A stretch of DNA of 64,000 nucleotides from Blastococcus carthaginiensis (GCF_030731085.1 NZ_JASNFN010000004.1:248001-312000); one strand, 5' to 3'; positions 42,315-50,387 are shown, numbered from the stretch's first letter. Notes: generated from the sequence alone by a model not told the origin. Made by a program: numbers and translations.

Positions 42315-43792
42315 CCATCCTCGCCGCGGGCACCGACGTGGCCGCGATCGGTGAGACGGCGCTGACCGTCTTCCTGCTGGTGCTGGTCGGCGTCGGGGCG
42401 GTCCCCGTCGTGGCCGGGCTGGCGCAGTTCCTCGTCATCCCGTTCCACGCGGTGCGCAACCACTACCGGGAGACCGGCCCGTACCTGCCCAACGTCGCGG
42501 TGGTGATCCCGGCCTGGAACGAGGCCGCAGTGCTCACCACCTCGATCGAGCGGCTGATGGGGCTGGACTACCCGCCCGACCGGCTGCGCGTGTACGTGGT
42601 CGACGACGCCAGCACCGACGACACCCCCGCGGTGCTCGCCGCCTGCGCCGCGCGCTTCCCGGGCCGGGTCGTGCACCTGCGCCGCGACAAGGGCGGCGAG
42701 GGCAAGGCGCACACCCTCAACCACGGCCTGCGCGAGATCCTCGCCGATGACTGGATGGAGGCGCTCCTGATCATGGACGCCGACGTCATCTACGAGCCGG
42801 CCTCGCTGCGCAAGATGACCCGCCACCTGGCCGACCCCACGGTCGGCGCGGTCACCGCCTACATCCGCGAGGGCAGCGGCGACCCGGAGGGCATCACCCG
42901 CTTCATCGGCTTCGACTACCTGGCCGCGCAGGCCGCCTCCCGCCGGGCGCAGAACGTCGCCGGTGCGATGGCGTGCCTGGCCGGGGGCGCGCAGCTCCAC
43001 TCGCGGGAGAACCTCGTGGCCATCGGCGGCCAGATCGACACCTCGTCGCTGGCCGAGGACACCGTCACGACCTTCCGCACCCAGCTCGCCGGGCGCCGGG
43101 TCGTCTTCGAGCCGCACGCCCGCGTGCTGGCCGAGGAGCCGGCCGGGGTCGACGCGCTGTGGAAGCAGCGGCTGCGCTGGGCCCGCGGCAACGTGCAGAT
43201 CACCTCGATGTACCGGCACCTGTGGTTCCGCCGGTCGGTGCACCCGGGGCTGGGCGGCTTCTTCTTCGGCGTCTTCTGGTTCGCGATCCTGCTGCTGCCG
43301 GTGGCGATGCTGCTCACCTCGATCGGCCTGGTCGGGCTCTACCTGCTGGACAGCGAGCTGGCCTCGGAGGTGTTCGGGGCGGCGGTGTTCGTGCCGATCG
43401 CGACCTTCGTCTTCATGATCACGCTGACGATGTCGGTCGACCCGCGCACCGGGTTCACGGTGTGGCGGGAGGCGCTGCTGTTCCCCGGCGCCATCTCCTT
43501 CGTCGTCCTGCTCTCGGCCGCCTTCCCCGGCGTGGTCCCGCTGTCGGACACCGCGGAGACGGTCTGGACGCTGTTCGTCTACAGCTGGCTGGTGCTCTGC
43601 ATCCCGCTGGCCTACGGCGTGCGGAAGCTGGAGGGAACCCGCTGGGGGCGGCCGCTCACGCCGCTGGCGCTCTACCTGGTCGGCTTCGGGCCGATGATGT
43701 GCGCGATCACCGTGGACGCCTACGTCAAGGAGGTCCGCGGGGCCGCGATGACCTGGGACAAGACCGAGAAGACCGGGAGGGTCACCGCATGA
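42311..43792 (+). CDS. Membrane family 2 glycosyltransferase (polysaccharide synthase-like)
   Basis: 493 aa. One N-terminal helix pair (~12-50) precedes a GT-A domain: VVDDASTDD, the DxD motif at D156-D158 (IMDADV), acceptor-site SLAEDTVTT and QRLRW at 286-290. At least four more helices end the protein. The Q-x-x-R-W motif marks processive synthases (cellulose, hyaluronan, poly-GlcNAc). A cytoplasmic catalytic domain and export through its own helices are expected. GTGA overlap with the PHP gene. Product not predictable from sequence. Confidence 0.9.
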   Translation: MTILAAGTDVAAIGETALTVFLLVLVGVGAVPVVAGLAQFLVIPFHAVRNHYRETGPYLPNVAVVIPAWNEAAVLTTSIERLMGLDYPPDRLRVYVVDDASTDDTPAVLAACAARFPGRVVHLRRDKGGEGKAHTLNHGLREILADDWMEALLIMDADVIYEPASLRKMTRHLADPTVGAVTAYIREGSGDPEGITRFIGFDYLAAQAASRRAQNVAGAMACLAGGAQLHSRENLVAIGGQIDTSSLAEDTVTTFRTQLAGRRVVFEPHARVLAEEPAGVDALWKQRLRWARGNVQITSMYRHLWFRRSVHPGLGGFFFGVFWFAILLLPVAMLLTSIGLVGLYLLDSELASEVFGAAVFVPIATFVFMITLTMSVDPRTGFTVWREALLFPGAISFVVLLSAAFPGVVPLSDTAETVWTLFVYSWLVLCIPLAYGVRKLEGTRWGRPLTPLALYLVGFGPMMCAITVDAYVKEVRGAAMTWDKTEKTGRVTA

Positions 43793-44034
43793 GCACCGTC
43801 CACCGCCTGGTGGGGGCCGGGCAGCCGTTCCGGGTCAGCCCGCCGGTCGTGCTCACCGAGGAGCTGCTCGCCCGCTGCGGCGGGCTGCCCCCGGTGTGGG
43901 CCGACCCGGTCGCGCTGGCCGACGAGACAGAGGCCGACCGGGTGCGCGAGCGCCGGCTGTGGGTCGGGCTGGCCGTGGCGGTCGCCGTCGTGGTGCTGCT
44001 GTACCTGGTGCGCACCGCCGTCCTCGGCGCCTGA
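43789..44034 (+). CDS. Small single-span membrane protein at the operon end
   Basis: 81 aa. A charged N-terminal half is followed by one helix (LWVGLAVAVAVVVLLYLV). ATGA overlap with the synthase gene and a terminator right behind it. Small partner proteins often accompany membrane polysaccharide synthases (for example PgaD-like roles), but there is no recognisable homology. A 24-base duplication (44017-44057) covers its last codons. Confidence 0.7.
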   Translation: MSTVHRLVGAGQPFRVSPPVVLTEELLARCGGLPPVWADPVALADETEADRVRERRLWVGLAVAVAVVVLLYLVRTAVLGA

Positions 44035-44062
44035 GACGCAGCCGTCCTCGGCGCCTGGGACC

Positions 44063-44104
44063 GCGCCCCGGCCCGCCCCCCTGACCCGGGGCGGGGCGGG
44101 GCGC
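44063..44104. terminator. Bidirectional terminator after the PIG-L/GT2 operon
   Basis: G/C-rich hairpin with arms GCGCCCC (44063-44069) and GGGGCGC (44098-44104) and further inner pairing. Confidence 0.65.
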
Positions 44105-44114
44105 ACTCGCCGGC

Positions 44115-45293
44115 TCAGGTGAACGCGCTCACGCCGGTGAGCGCCCGCCCGACGATGAGCTGGTTGATCTCCCGCGTCCCCTCGTAGGAGTAGAGCGCCT
44201 CGGCGTCGTTGAAGAACCGGACGACGTCCCGCTCGAGCAGGATGCCGTTGCCTCCGAGCAGCTCCCGGGCCCACGCCACCGTCTGCCGCGCCTGGCTGGT
44301 CACGTAGCTCTTCGCCAGCGCGGCGTGGTCGTCCCGGAAGACGCCCTCCTCCTGCAGCTGCGCCACGCGCACCGCCATGCCGAGGCTCGCGGTGACGTTC
44401 CCGGCCATGCGCGCCAGCAGGTCCTGGATCAGCTGGAACCCGGCGATCGGCCGGCCGAACTGCTCCCGCTCCTTCGCGTACGCCAGCGCCGCCTCGAAGG
44501 CGCCCATCTGGCAGCCGACGGCGCTCCACGCGACACCGCCGCGGGTCAGCTTCAGCACCCGGTTGACGTCCTTGAACGTGTTGCCGCCCTCGAGCTTGTT
44601 CTCCGCCGGGACCCGGCAGCCCTCGAAGGTGATGTCGGCGTTCTGCACGGTGCGCAGGGCGTACTTGCCCTCCATCTTGGTGGCGCTGAACCCGGGGGTG
44701 CCCTTCTCCACCACGAAGGTCTTCACCGAGTCGTCGGCGACGTCCCGGGCGAAGACGACGACGAGGTCGGCGAAGGTGCCGTTGCCGATCCACCGCTTGG
44801 CGCCGTCGAGCACCCACTCGTCGCCCTCCTGCCGCGCGGTCGTCTCCAGACCGAGCGCGACGTCGGAGCCGCCGTGCGGCTCGGTCAGCGCGAAGCAGCC
44901 GATCTTCTCCAGCGCCAGCATGCCCGGCAGCCAGCGCTCCTTCTGCTCCTCGGACCCGAGAGTGACGATCGAGCCCATCGCCAGGCCGTTGTGCACGCCG
45001 AGGAAGGTCGCCATCGACGGGTCGACGCGTGCGACCTCCAGCGCGATGAAGCCGGTGAACAGCCGCGAGGCCCGCGGCGACCCCTCGGTGTCGTAGCTGC
45101 GACCGACCAGGCCGGCCTCGGCGAAGCGTGGGACGAGCTCCATCGGGAAGGTCGCCGCCTCCCAGTGCTCGTTGACCCCCGGCCGGACCTCCTCCTGCAG
45201 GAAGGTGCGGATACCGGCCAGCTCCGCGCGCTCGTCGTCGGCCAGCAACGACTCGTAGGCGTAGAGATCGCCGGGTACCAGGTCGTCGGTCAT
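44115..45293 (-). CDS. Acyl-CoA dehydrogenase (glutaryl-CoA dehydrogenase-like)
   Basis: 392 aa FAD enzyme. Motifs: CFALTEPHGGSD (flavin-binding), WIGNGTFADLVVVFAR and the catalytic-base Glu in YEGTREINQLIVGRAL. The sequence around the Glu resembles glutaryl-CoA or short branched-chain dehydrogenases. ATG at 45293. Electron carriers are not adjacent. Confidence 0.9.
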   Translation of the reverse strand: MTDDLVPGDLYAYESLLADDERAELAGIRTFLQEEVRPGVNEHWEAATFPMELVPRFAEAGLVGRSYDTEGSPRASRLFTGFIALEVARVDPSMATFLGVHNGLAMGSIVTLGSEEQKERWLPGMLALEKIGCFALTEPHGGSDVALGLETTARQEGDEWVLDGAKRWIGNGTFADLVVVFARDVADDSVKTFVVEKGTPGFSATKMEGKYALRTVQNADITFEGCRVPAENKLEGGNTFKDVNRVLKLTRGGVAWSAVGCQMGAFEAALAYAKEREQFGRPIAGFQLIQDLLARMAGNVTASLGMAVRVAQLQEEGVFRDDHAALAKSYVTSQARQTVAWARELLGGNGILLERDVVRFFNDAEALYSYEGTREINQLIVGRALTGVSAFT

Positions 45294-45326
45294 GCGGGTG
45301 TCCTCTCGTCGGTGACCCCCGGGCTC

Positions 45327-45851
45327 CTACCCGCCGGTCCCGCGCCGCAACTCGACCGCCGCCGCGGGCAGCGGAGCGGTCGCCGCCCGGTGCACGGCGT
45401 GCTCGGCGAAGCCCCGCTCCCCCGCCGACCGGCGCACCCCGGCCCGGACCCGCTCGACGGTGTCCGCACCCATCTCGGAGAAGCCGACGACCACGCGCCC
45501 GCCAGGGACCAGCACCCGGTCGACGACGTCCCACTCGGCGCCCGGCGGGGTCCAGAAGGCGCGCACGTCGAAGGAGACGACGACGTCGAACCAGCGCTCC
45601 GGCAGCTCCGCGGCGACCAGCGGCCCGCCGTGCACGGTGACCCGGCCGGCCTCGATCGCAGCGCGGTTGCGGGCGATCGCCGCCGCCACCATCGCCGGCG
45701 ACCGGTCGAGCGCCACGACGTGCCCGCCCGGCAGCCGCCCGGCGAGCAGGTCGACCAGCACGCCGTGGCCGCAGCCGACCTCGAGCACCCGCTCCCCCGG
45801 CGCCGGGGCCACCACGCCCGCCGCCCAGGTCAGCCGCTCCGACGCCCGCAC
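45327..45851 (-). CDS. SAM-dependent methyltransferase
   Basis: 174 aa, small class I fold: GERVLEVGCGHGVLVDLLAG, then VALDRS and VVVSFDVRAFW. Substrate unknown. GTG start at 45851, nine bases after the stop of the upstream isocitrate-lyase-family gene, so the two probably share a transcript with the acyl-CoA dehydrogenase. Confidence 0.8.
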   Translation of the reverse strand: MRASERLTWAAGVVAPAPGERVLEVGCGHGVLVDLLAGRLPGGHVVALDRSPAMVAAAIARNRAAIEAGRVTVHGGPLVAAELPERWFDVVVSFDVRAFWTPPGAEWDVVDRVLVPGGRVVVGFSEMGADTVERVRAGVRRSAGERGFAEHAVHRAATAPLPAAAVELRRGTGG

Positions 45852-45860
45852 GGGGAGCCC

Positions 45861-46331
45861 CTAGCTCAGCAACCGGGTGCCCGGGGGCAGCACTCCGCCC
45901 GCGAGCAGCGCCGCCGTCGCGTCCTGCAGGGCGGTGAGGGCGGCGAGCACCTCCCCCACCGCGGCCACCGCCTCGTCCAGGGGGCGCACCGCGTCCTCGA
46001 GGTTGCCGCCGACGGCGCCGGCCGCGATCGCTCGCGCCGCCGTCCCGCCCGGATCGCCGTAGCCGGCCTCCATGTCCACCGAGACGGGGAGGTCCACGGT
46101 CGCGGTGATGCGGCGCACCACGTCGAGGTGCAGCTCCAGCGGGATGCGCTCGCCGTCCTCGTACCCGAGGGACGCCGCGACGGCGTGGCTGGCGGTCGCC
46201 AGGGCACCGGTCCCCTGCGTGGCGGCCACGACCCGGGCCGAGGTGACGTCCCAGACGTTGGCCAGGACGAGGGTGCGGGGATCGGTCTGCAGCCGCAGCA
46301 GGGTGCGGGCGCGGGATGCCAGGCCGGCCAT
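45861..46331 (-). pseudogene. Isocitrate lyase/PEP mutase family gene with the middle missing
   Basis: Only 156 codons, where the family has about 255. The start MAGLASRARTLLRLQ and the core LANVWDVTSARVV to VSVDMEAGYGDP and NLEDAV match the N-terminal half. The frame then jumps to LDEAVAAVGEVLAALTALQD, like the C-terminal end. About 90-100 residues of barrel are absent without a frame change, so an in-frame deletion is the simplest reading. A complete barrel cannot form. The start ATG at 46331 and stop TAG at 45861 are intact. Confidence 0.6.
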
Positions 46332-46386
46332 GCGGGCAACCTAGGACGTGCCTCGGTCGGCTGACCAGCGGTCTGGCGGAAGCCGG

Positions 46387-46405
46387 TCAGGTAAGGCTAA
46401 CCTGC
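46387..46405 (+). promoter_or_regulatory. IdeR/DtxR iron box upstream of bfd
   Basis: TCAGGTAAGGCTAACCTGC matches the IdeR consensus TTAGGTTAGGCTAACCTAA at 15 of 19 positions, 69 bases before the bfd start. Iron storage genes may be activated or repressed through it. Confidence 0.8.
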
Positions 46406-46474
46406 ACCCGTTGCCCCGGGGTTCGGTGCCGGAGCAGCGCCGCCCTTGCCGTCTCGCGATAGGCGACCCGCACC

Positions 46475-46705
46475 ATGTACGTGTGCCACTGCAACGTGGT
46501 GACCGACCGCGACATCCTCGAGGCCATCGCCAACGGCGCCCGCTGCGTCGCCGACGTCGCCCGCGCGACCGGTGCCGGGCGCACCTGCGGCAACTGCGTC
46601 GACTCGCTCCGCGATCTGGTGTGTCAGCATTGCCCGGTCCGGGCCGAGCGCGCGACCGAGCGTTCGGCCGAGCGAGAGCTGGGAGTATCCGGTGCAGCCC
46701 GTTAG
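46475..46705 (+). CDS. bfd: Bacterioferritin-associated ferredoxin
   Basis: 76 aa. The [2Fe-2S] BFD domain has four Cys: C4, C6, C38 and C41 (YVCHC, then RTCGNC). It passes electrons to bacterioferritin for iron release. The stop lies 14 bases inside the bfr start, so the two are translationally coupled. The C-terminal ~30 residues are charged and poorly conserved. The IdeR box upstream fits iron control. Confidence 0.92.
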   Translation: MYVCHCNVVTDRDILEAIANGARCVADVARATGAGRTCGNCVDSLRDLVCQHCPVRAERATERSAERELGVSGAAR

Positions 46706-47174
46706 CCCCCGCGTGGTGGAACTGCTCAACGACGCGCTGACCTTCGAACTGACGGTCACCAACACGTACTTCCTGAACGCCCGCATGCTCGACGCCTGGG
46801 GCCTGCCCAAGCTCGGCAAGGTCTTCTACGACCTCTCCATCGACGAGATGCGCGATGCGGACGCCCTCATCCAGCGCATCCTGCTCTTCGACGGCCACCC
46901 CAACCTGCAGCGTCTCGGGGCGATCCGGGTGGGCGAGACCGCCGAGGAGATGCTGGTGCTCGCGCTCGACAGCGAGAAGGCCGCCGTCGCGCAGTTCAAC
47001 GCCTCCGCCAAGGAGTGCCACGACCTCGGCGACCACGGCACGGCGTCGGTGTTCGAGGAGATGGTCCTCGACGAGGAGAAGCACGCCGACTGGTTCGAGG
47101 CGCAGCTCGCCGCCATCGAGCGGGTCGGCTCGCCGCAGTACCTGGCCGCGCAGATCTCCACCGAGACGCCCTGA
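46692..47174 (+). CDS. bfr: Bacterioferritin with a changed ferroxidase residue
   Basis: 160 aa four-helix iron store. Key residues: E19, Tyr in NTYF, E52 and M53 (haem Met) in IDEMRDAD, E in DSEKAAV, then E and H in DEEKHADW. The position that is His54 in E. coli Bfr (motif EMKHAD) is Asp55 here, so one iron ligand has changed from His to Asp. All other ligands look present. GTG at 46692 starts VQPVSPRVVEL. A terminator follows; the siderophore lipoprotein gene is convergent. Confidence 0.92.
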   Translation: MQPVSPRVVELLNDALTFELTVTNTYFLNARMLDAWGLPKLGKVFYDLSIDEMRDADALIQRILLFDGHPNLQRLGAIRVGETAEEMLVLALDSEKAAVAQFNASAKECHDLGDHGTASVFEEMVLDEEKHADWFEAQLAAIERVGSPQYLAAQISTETP

Positions 47175-47195
47175 CGGCGCACCGCCCGACCTGAC

Positions 47196-47230
47196 GAGGA
47201 CCCCCTCCCGATCGCGGGGAGGGGGCCCTC
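47196..47230. terminator. Bidirectional terminator after bfr
   Basis: Arms GAGGACCCCCTCCC and GGGGAGGGGGCCCTC (one mismatch) around GATCGC, between two convergent iron genes. Confidence 0.75.
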
Positions 47231-47245
47231 GGTGCGTTCGCCGGG

Positions 47246-48205
47246 TCAGCCGGCCAGGAGCTCCTCGAGCTGCTCGAGCTGCAGCGTGGCGGCCTTGAGA
47301 CCGATGCCGGTGTAGAAGACGTCGTCGTTCACCTGGTACGCCCGCCCGTTCTCGACCGCCGGCAGCCGCGGCCACAGCGGGCCGGCGACGATCTCCGCCT
47401 CGCCGGACTCGTCGGCCGATCCGTAGGACGAGTACAGGACGACGTCACCGTTCGCCTGGGTGAGCTGCTCCTCGCTGAGCTCGGCGAACGTGGCCCCCTC
47501 GCCCCCGGGCAGCTCGACGAGGTCCAGCCCGATGTCGCCGAGCACCGTGCCGATGAACGACTGCGGCTGGTAGGCGCGGATGGGGCCACCCACGAAGCGC
47601 AGGGGGCTGATCGTCGTCGCCCCGGGGTCGCCGATCGCCTCGCCCAATGCGTCGGCCTGCTCCTCGTACGCCGCGAGCAGCTCTTCGGCCTCCTCCTCCT
47701 TGCCGAGCGCCTCGGCGTCGAGCAGGAAGTTCTCCTTCCAGGTGTCGCCGAGGTCGGCCGCGAACACGGTCGGCGCGATCTGCGACAGCTGGTCGTAGAT
47801 GTCCTCGTGCCGGACCGAGTTGGAGAGGATCAGGTCCGGCTGCAGCGCGGCGATCGCCTCGAGGTTCGGCTCGGCGATGGTGCCGACCACCTCGATGCCC
47901 TCGGCGTCGTCGGCGAGATAGCTGAGGAACTCGCTGTCCACAGCCGTGGTGACCGCGCCCACCGGCGTCACGCCGAGGGAGAGGGCCGAGTCGAGCTCGC
48001 CGGTGTCCAGGACGACGATGCGCTCGGGCTCCGCCGGGATCTCGGTCGTGCCCATGGCGTGCTCGACCGTGCGCGGGAAGTCGGTGTCGCCGGCGGTGGT
48101 CTCCACGGCGGCCGCGTTCTCGGGAGCGGCGTCGTCCCCGCAGGCGGTCAGGGCCAGGGCGGCCGCCACGGCGAGGGTGCTCGCCCGCATGAGGCGCATC
48201 GTCAT
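47246..48205 (-). CDS. Iron-siderophore ABC transporter substrate-binding lipoprotein
   Basis: 319 aa. Signal peptide with lipobox LTAC (residues ~18-21, LALTACGDD), then a FepB/FecB-type periplasmic-binding fold with IVVLDTGELDSALSLGV and NLEAIAALQPDLIL. Binds ferric siderophores outside the membrane; permease genes are not in the window. ATG at 48205 follows GAAGGAGAACG, which decides the start over the longer frame. It is divergent from the siderophore reductase with one shared IdeR-like box. Confidence 0.92.
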   Translation of the reverse strand: MTMRLMRASTLAVAAALALTACGDDAAPENAAAVETTAGDTDFPRTVEHAMGTTEIPAEPERIVVLDTGELDSALSLGVTPVGAVTTAVDSEFLSYLADDAEGIEVVGTIAEPNLEAIAALQPDLILSNSVRHEDIYDQLSQIAPTVFAADLGDTWKENFLLDAEALGKEEEAEELLAAYEEQADALGEAIGDPGATTISPLRFVGGPIRAYQPQSFIGTVLGDIGLDLVELPGGEGATFAELSEEQLTQANGDVVLYSSYGSADESGEAEIVAGPLWPRLPAVENGRAYQVNDDVFYTGIGLKAATLQLEQLEELLAG

Positions 48206-48283
48206 CGTTCTCCTTCGAACGGGTGCGCATGCCCGGGGCATGCGGCTGGATCGGTCGGCATCGGTGTGGAAGACTGCCGGAAG

Positions 48284-48302
48284 CCAGGGAAGGCTACCCT
48301 AA
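48284..48302. promoter_or_regulatory. IdeR-like box in the divergent siderophore promoter
   Basis: Read on the minus strand: TTAGGGTAGCCTTCCCTGG, 13 of 19 positions of the IdeR consensus. It lies 78 bases from the lipoprotein start and 41 from the reductase start. Confidence 0.65.
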
Positions 48303-48342
48303 GTCGAAGAACGGCCCGCACCTGCTCGATCGAGGAGGCCCC

Positions 48343-49281
48343 GTGACGGTCCAAGCCCCGCAGATCCCCGCCTACCGCACCTTCCCGGTGCGGGTCGCGC
48401 GGGTGCAGCGGCTGAGCCCGAGCTTCCTGCGGGTCACCTTCACCGGGCCGGAGATGGACGACCTGACGTCCAACGGCCGCGACCAGCGGATCAAGATCAT
48501 GCTCCCGCTACCCGGGCGCGGCATCCTCGACTGCCCGGCGGGCGACGACTGGTACGGCGCCTGGCGGCTCCTGCCCGCAGAGCGCCGGATACCGATCCGC
48601 ACCTACACCGTCCGGGCGCTGCGCCCCGAGCACCGCGAGGTCGACGTCGACTTCGTCCTGCACGGCGCGACCGGCCCCGCTTCGGCCTGGGCCGAGCAGG
48701 CCGGGCCCGGCGACGAGGTGGTCCTGGTGGCGCCGAACGCCCGGTTCCCCGGGGAGACCGGCGGCTTCGAGTGGCGCCCGCCGGCCGACGCCTCCTGCCT
48801 GCTCATCGCGGGTGACGAGACCGCGGTGCCGGCCATCTGCGCGATCGTGGAGGGGCTGCCCGCGGGCCGCCGCGCCAAGGTCCTGCTCGAGGTGCCGACG
48901 GCCGGTGACGTCCTGAACGTCGCCGCCCCGGCTGGCGTGGAGATCGCCTGGCTACCCCGCCGGCCCGCCGACGGGGCGCCCGCCGCACCGCGGGGGCAGC
49001 TGCTCACCGGGGCCGTCCTGGCGGCGGTGCGCGAGCTGGGCGACCTGATCACCCCCTCCCCCGCACCCGACCTGGCCGACGTGGACGTCGACGCGGGCAT
49101 CCTCTGGGAGGTCCCCGCCGAGGGCACCGCCGCCGCGGGGTCCTCGGGCGTCTACGCCTGGCTCGCCGGCGAGGCCGGCGTGGTCAAGGGCCTGCGCCGG
49201 CACCTGGTCCAGGAGGCCGGGGTCGACCGCCGGTCGGTGGCCTTCATGGGGTACTGGCGCGAGGGCCGCGACTCCGACTGA
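48343..49281 (+). CDS. Siderophore-interacting protein (NAD(P)H ferric-siderophore reductase)
   Basis: 312 aa, two domains. FAD-binding barrel with the flavin motif RIPIRTYTVRAL; C-terminal NAD(P)H domain with LLIAGDETAVPAI and, near the end, YAWLAGEAGVVKGLRRHL. This matches ViuB/SIP enzymes that release iron from siderophores in the cytosol. GTG at 48343 is eight bases after GAGGAGG. Pairs with the binding lipoprotein. Confidence 0.92.
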   Translation: MTVQAPQIPAYRTFPVRVARVQRLSPSFLRVTFTGPEMDDLTSNGRDQRIKIMLPLPGRGILDCPAGDDWYGAWRLLPAERRIPIRTYTVRALRPEHREVDVDFVLHGATGPASAWAEQAGPGDEVVLVAPNARFPGETGGFEWRPPADASCLLIAGDETAVPAICAIVEGLPAGRRAKVLLEVPTAGDVLNVAAPAGVEIAWLPRRPADGAPAAPRGQLLTGAVLAAVRELGDLITPSPAPDLADVDVDAGILWEVPAEGTAAAGSSGVYAWLAGEAGVVKGLRRHLVQEAGVDRRSVAFMGYWREGRDSD

Positions 49282-49293
49282 CAGGTCTCCGTT

Positions 49294-49324
49294 TGACACC
49301 GTGACATCAGCCGGTGTCACATGG
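49294..49324. promoter_or_regulatory. Operator 1, shared with the site at 50358
   Basis: Inverted repeat TGACACCG (49294-49301) and CGGTGTCA (49312-49319) with a 10-base spacer. The right part, GGTGTCACATGG (49313-49324), recurs as GGTGTTACATAG at 50372-50383. In both places it ends exactly four bases before a start codon. Likely binding site of the MerR regulator 49532-50296. Confidence 0.65.
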
Positions 49325-49328
49325 GCTC

Positions 49329-49535
49329 GTGCCTGGTTACGACGTCGTCGCCACGGACGGCCTGAGCGTCATCGGGACCGTCGGCTTCTTCGTGCCCGCG
49401 GCCGTCCTGGTGGCGCTGGTCGCCGGGGCCGTCGTCCGCGATCGCCGGATCAGCGCGCGGGAGGCGGCGGCCGAGGCCGACCGCCGGGGCATGGCCCGGG
49501 AGGAGATCGCCGACGGCGACGCCCCCTACCGCTAG
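49329..49535 (+). CDS. Small single-span membrane protein with operator at its start
   Basis: 68 aa: VPGYDVVATDG, one helix (VGFFVPAAVLVALVAGAVV) and a charged tail. The GTG at 49329 lies four bases after the operator core, so the mRNA is probably leaderless. An in-frame GTG at 49314 overlaps the operator. Its stop shares the palindrome CTAG with the convergent MerR gene. Likely a partner of the membrane proteins at 50388 and beyond. Confidence 0.7.
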   Translation: MPGYDVVATDGLSVIGTVGFFVPAAVLVALVAGAVVRDRRISAREAAAEADRRGMAREEIADGDAPYR

Positions 49536-50296
49536 CCTCCGAGCTCTCCCAGCGCCGCCTCGACGGCGTCCGCCACCTCCGCGGCCATCTCCGTGCGGAA
49601 CGCCGCCAGCACCGCCTGCGCCGACACGGGCTGGAGCCGGGCGACGGTGGCCAGGATGGCGTCCAGCTGCTCGGGCGGTGCCCCCGCCTCCACGAAACCC
49701 CGCCAGACGGTGCCCACGAACATCTGCACGTAGGTGCGGCTGATCGCCCGGACGTGCTCGTTGACCTGCGCCTGCGCCGCGATGAGCGCCGTCACCGGCA
49801 CGCCGAGGGCCACGACCTGCTGCCCGGCCACGAGCAGCGCCGGGTCGAGCACCCGCAGCCGCTCCCCGTCCAGCCGTTCCACGATGCCGAGCTCCACCAG
49901 CTGGTCGATCAGCTCCGGACCGGCCGGCACGCCCATCCGTGCGGCGAGCTCCGGGCCGGTGGCCTCCTCCGGCTCCGGCGGGAGCCAGGGCACCAGCAAC
50001 GCCCGGTGCAGCGCGAGGGTGGCCGAGCTCGCCGTCGGCGGCGCACTGGCGAGGGTCCGCTCGATCATCGCCAGCGAGTACCCCTCGGCGAGCATCTCCC
50101 GGACGAGCAGCAGCCGGGCGACGTGCTCGCGGCCGTAGTAGCCGGTGCGGCCGGCCATCCGCGGCGGCGGCAGGAGCCCCCGGGCGGCGTATGCGCGCAC
50201 GTTGCGGACGGTGAGCCCGACGCGGGCGGCGAGCTCGTCGACGGTCAGCTCGTGCTCGGCGTCGTCGCCGGGCGGCCGGGGTTGCGCTGCGCTCAC
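49532..50296 (-). CDS. MerR-family regulator with a large effector domain
   Basis: 254 aa. The N-terminal winged helix is LTVDELAARVGLTVRNVRAYAARGLLPPP followed by GYYGREHVARL. A long C-terminal region (~70-254) is helical and rich in Ala/Leu, without Cys pairs of metal-sensing MerR proteins. GTG at 50296 sits after GGAGGAGG, better than the GTG at 50323. It is divergent from the 50388 operon, the usual arrangement for autoregulation. Ligand unknown. Confidence 0.82.
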   Translation of the reverse strand: MSAAQPRPPGDDAEHELTVDELAARVGLTVRNVRAYAARGLLPPPRMAGRTGYYGREHVARLLLVREMLAEGYSLAMIERTLASAPPTASSATLALHRALLVPWLPPEPEEATGPELAARMGVPAGPELIDQLVELGIVERLDGERLRVLDPALLVAGQQVVALGVPVTALIAAQAQVNEHVRAISRTYVQMFVGTVWRGFVEAGAPPEQLDAILATVARLQPVSAQAVLAAFRTEMAAEVADAVEAALGELGG

Positions 50297-50357
50297 CGGG
50301 TCCTCCTCCCGCTCGTCCCCCACACGGTATGCGACTCGACCTATGGAACAGTTGCCG

Positions 50358-50383
50358 ATGTAACCGTTACTGGTGTTACATAG
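50358..50383. promoter_or_regulatory. Operator 2 in the MerR divergent promoter
   Basis: Arms ATGTAAC (50358-50364) and GTTACAT (50375-50381) with a 10-base spacer, plus an inner GTAAC-C-GTTAC. The right part GGTGTTACATAG ends four bases before the ATG at 50388. Confidence 0.7.
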
Positions 50384-50387
50384 CTAC

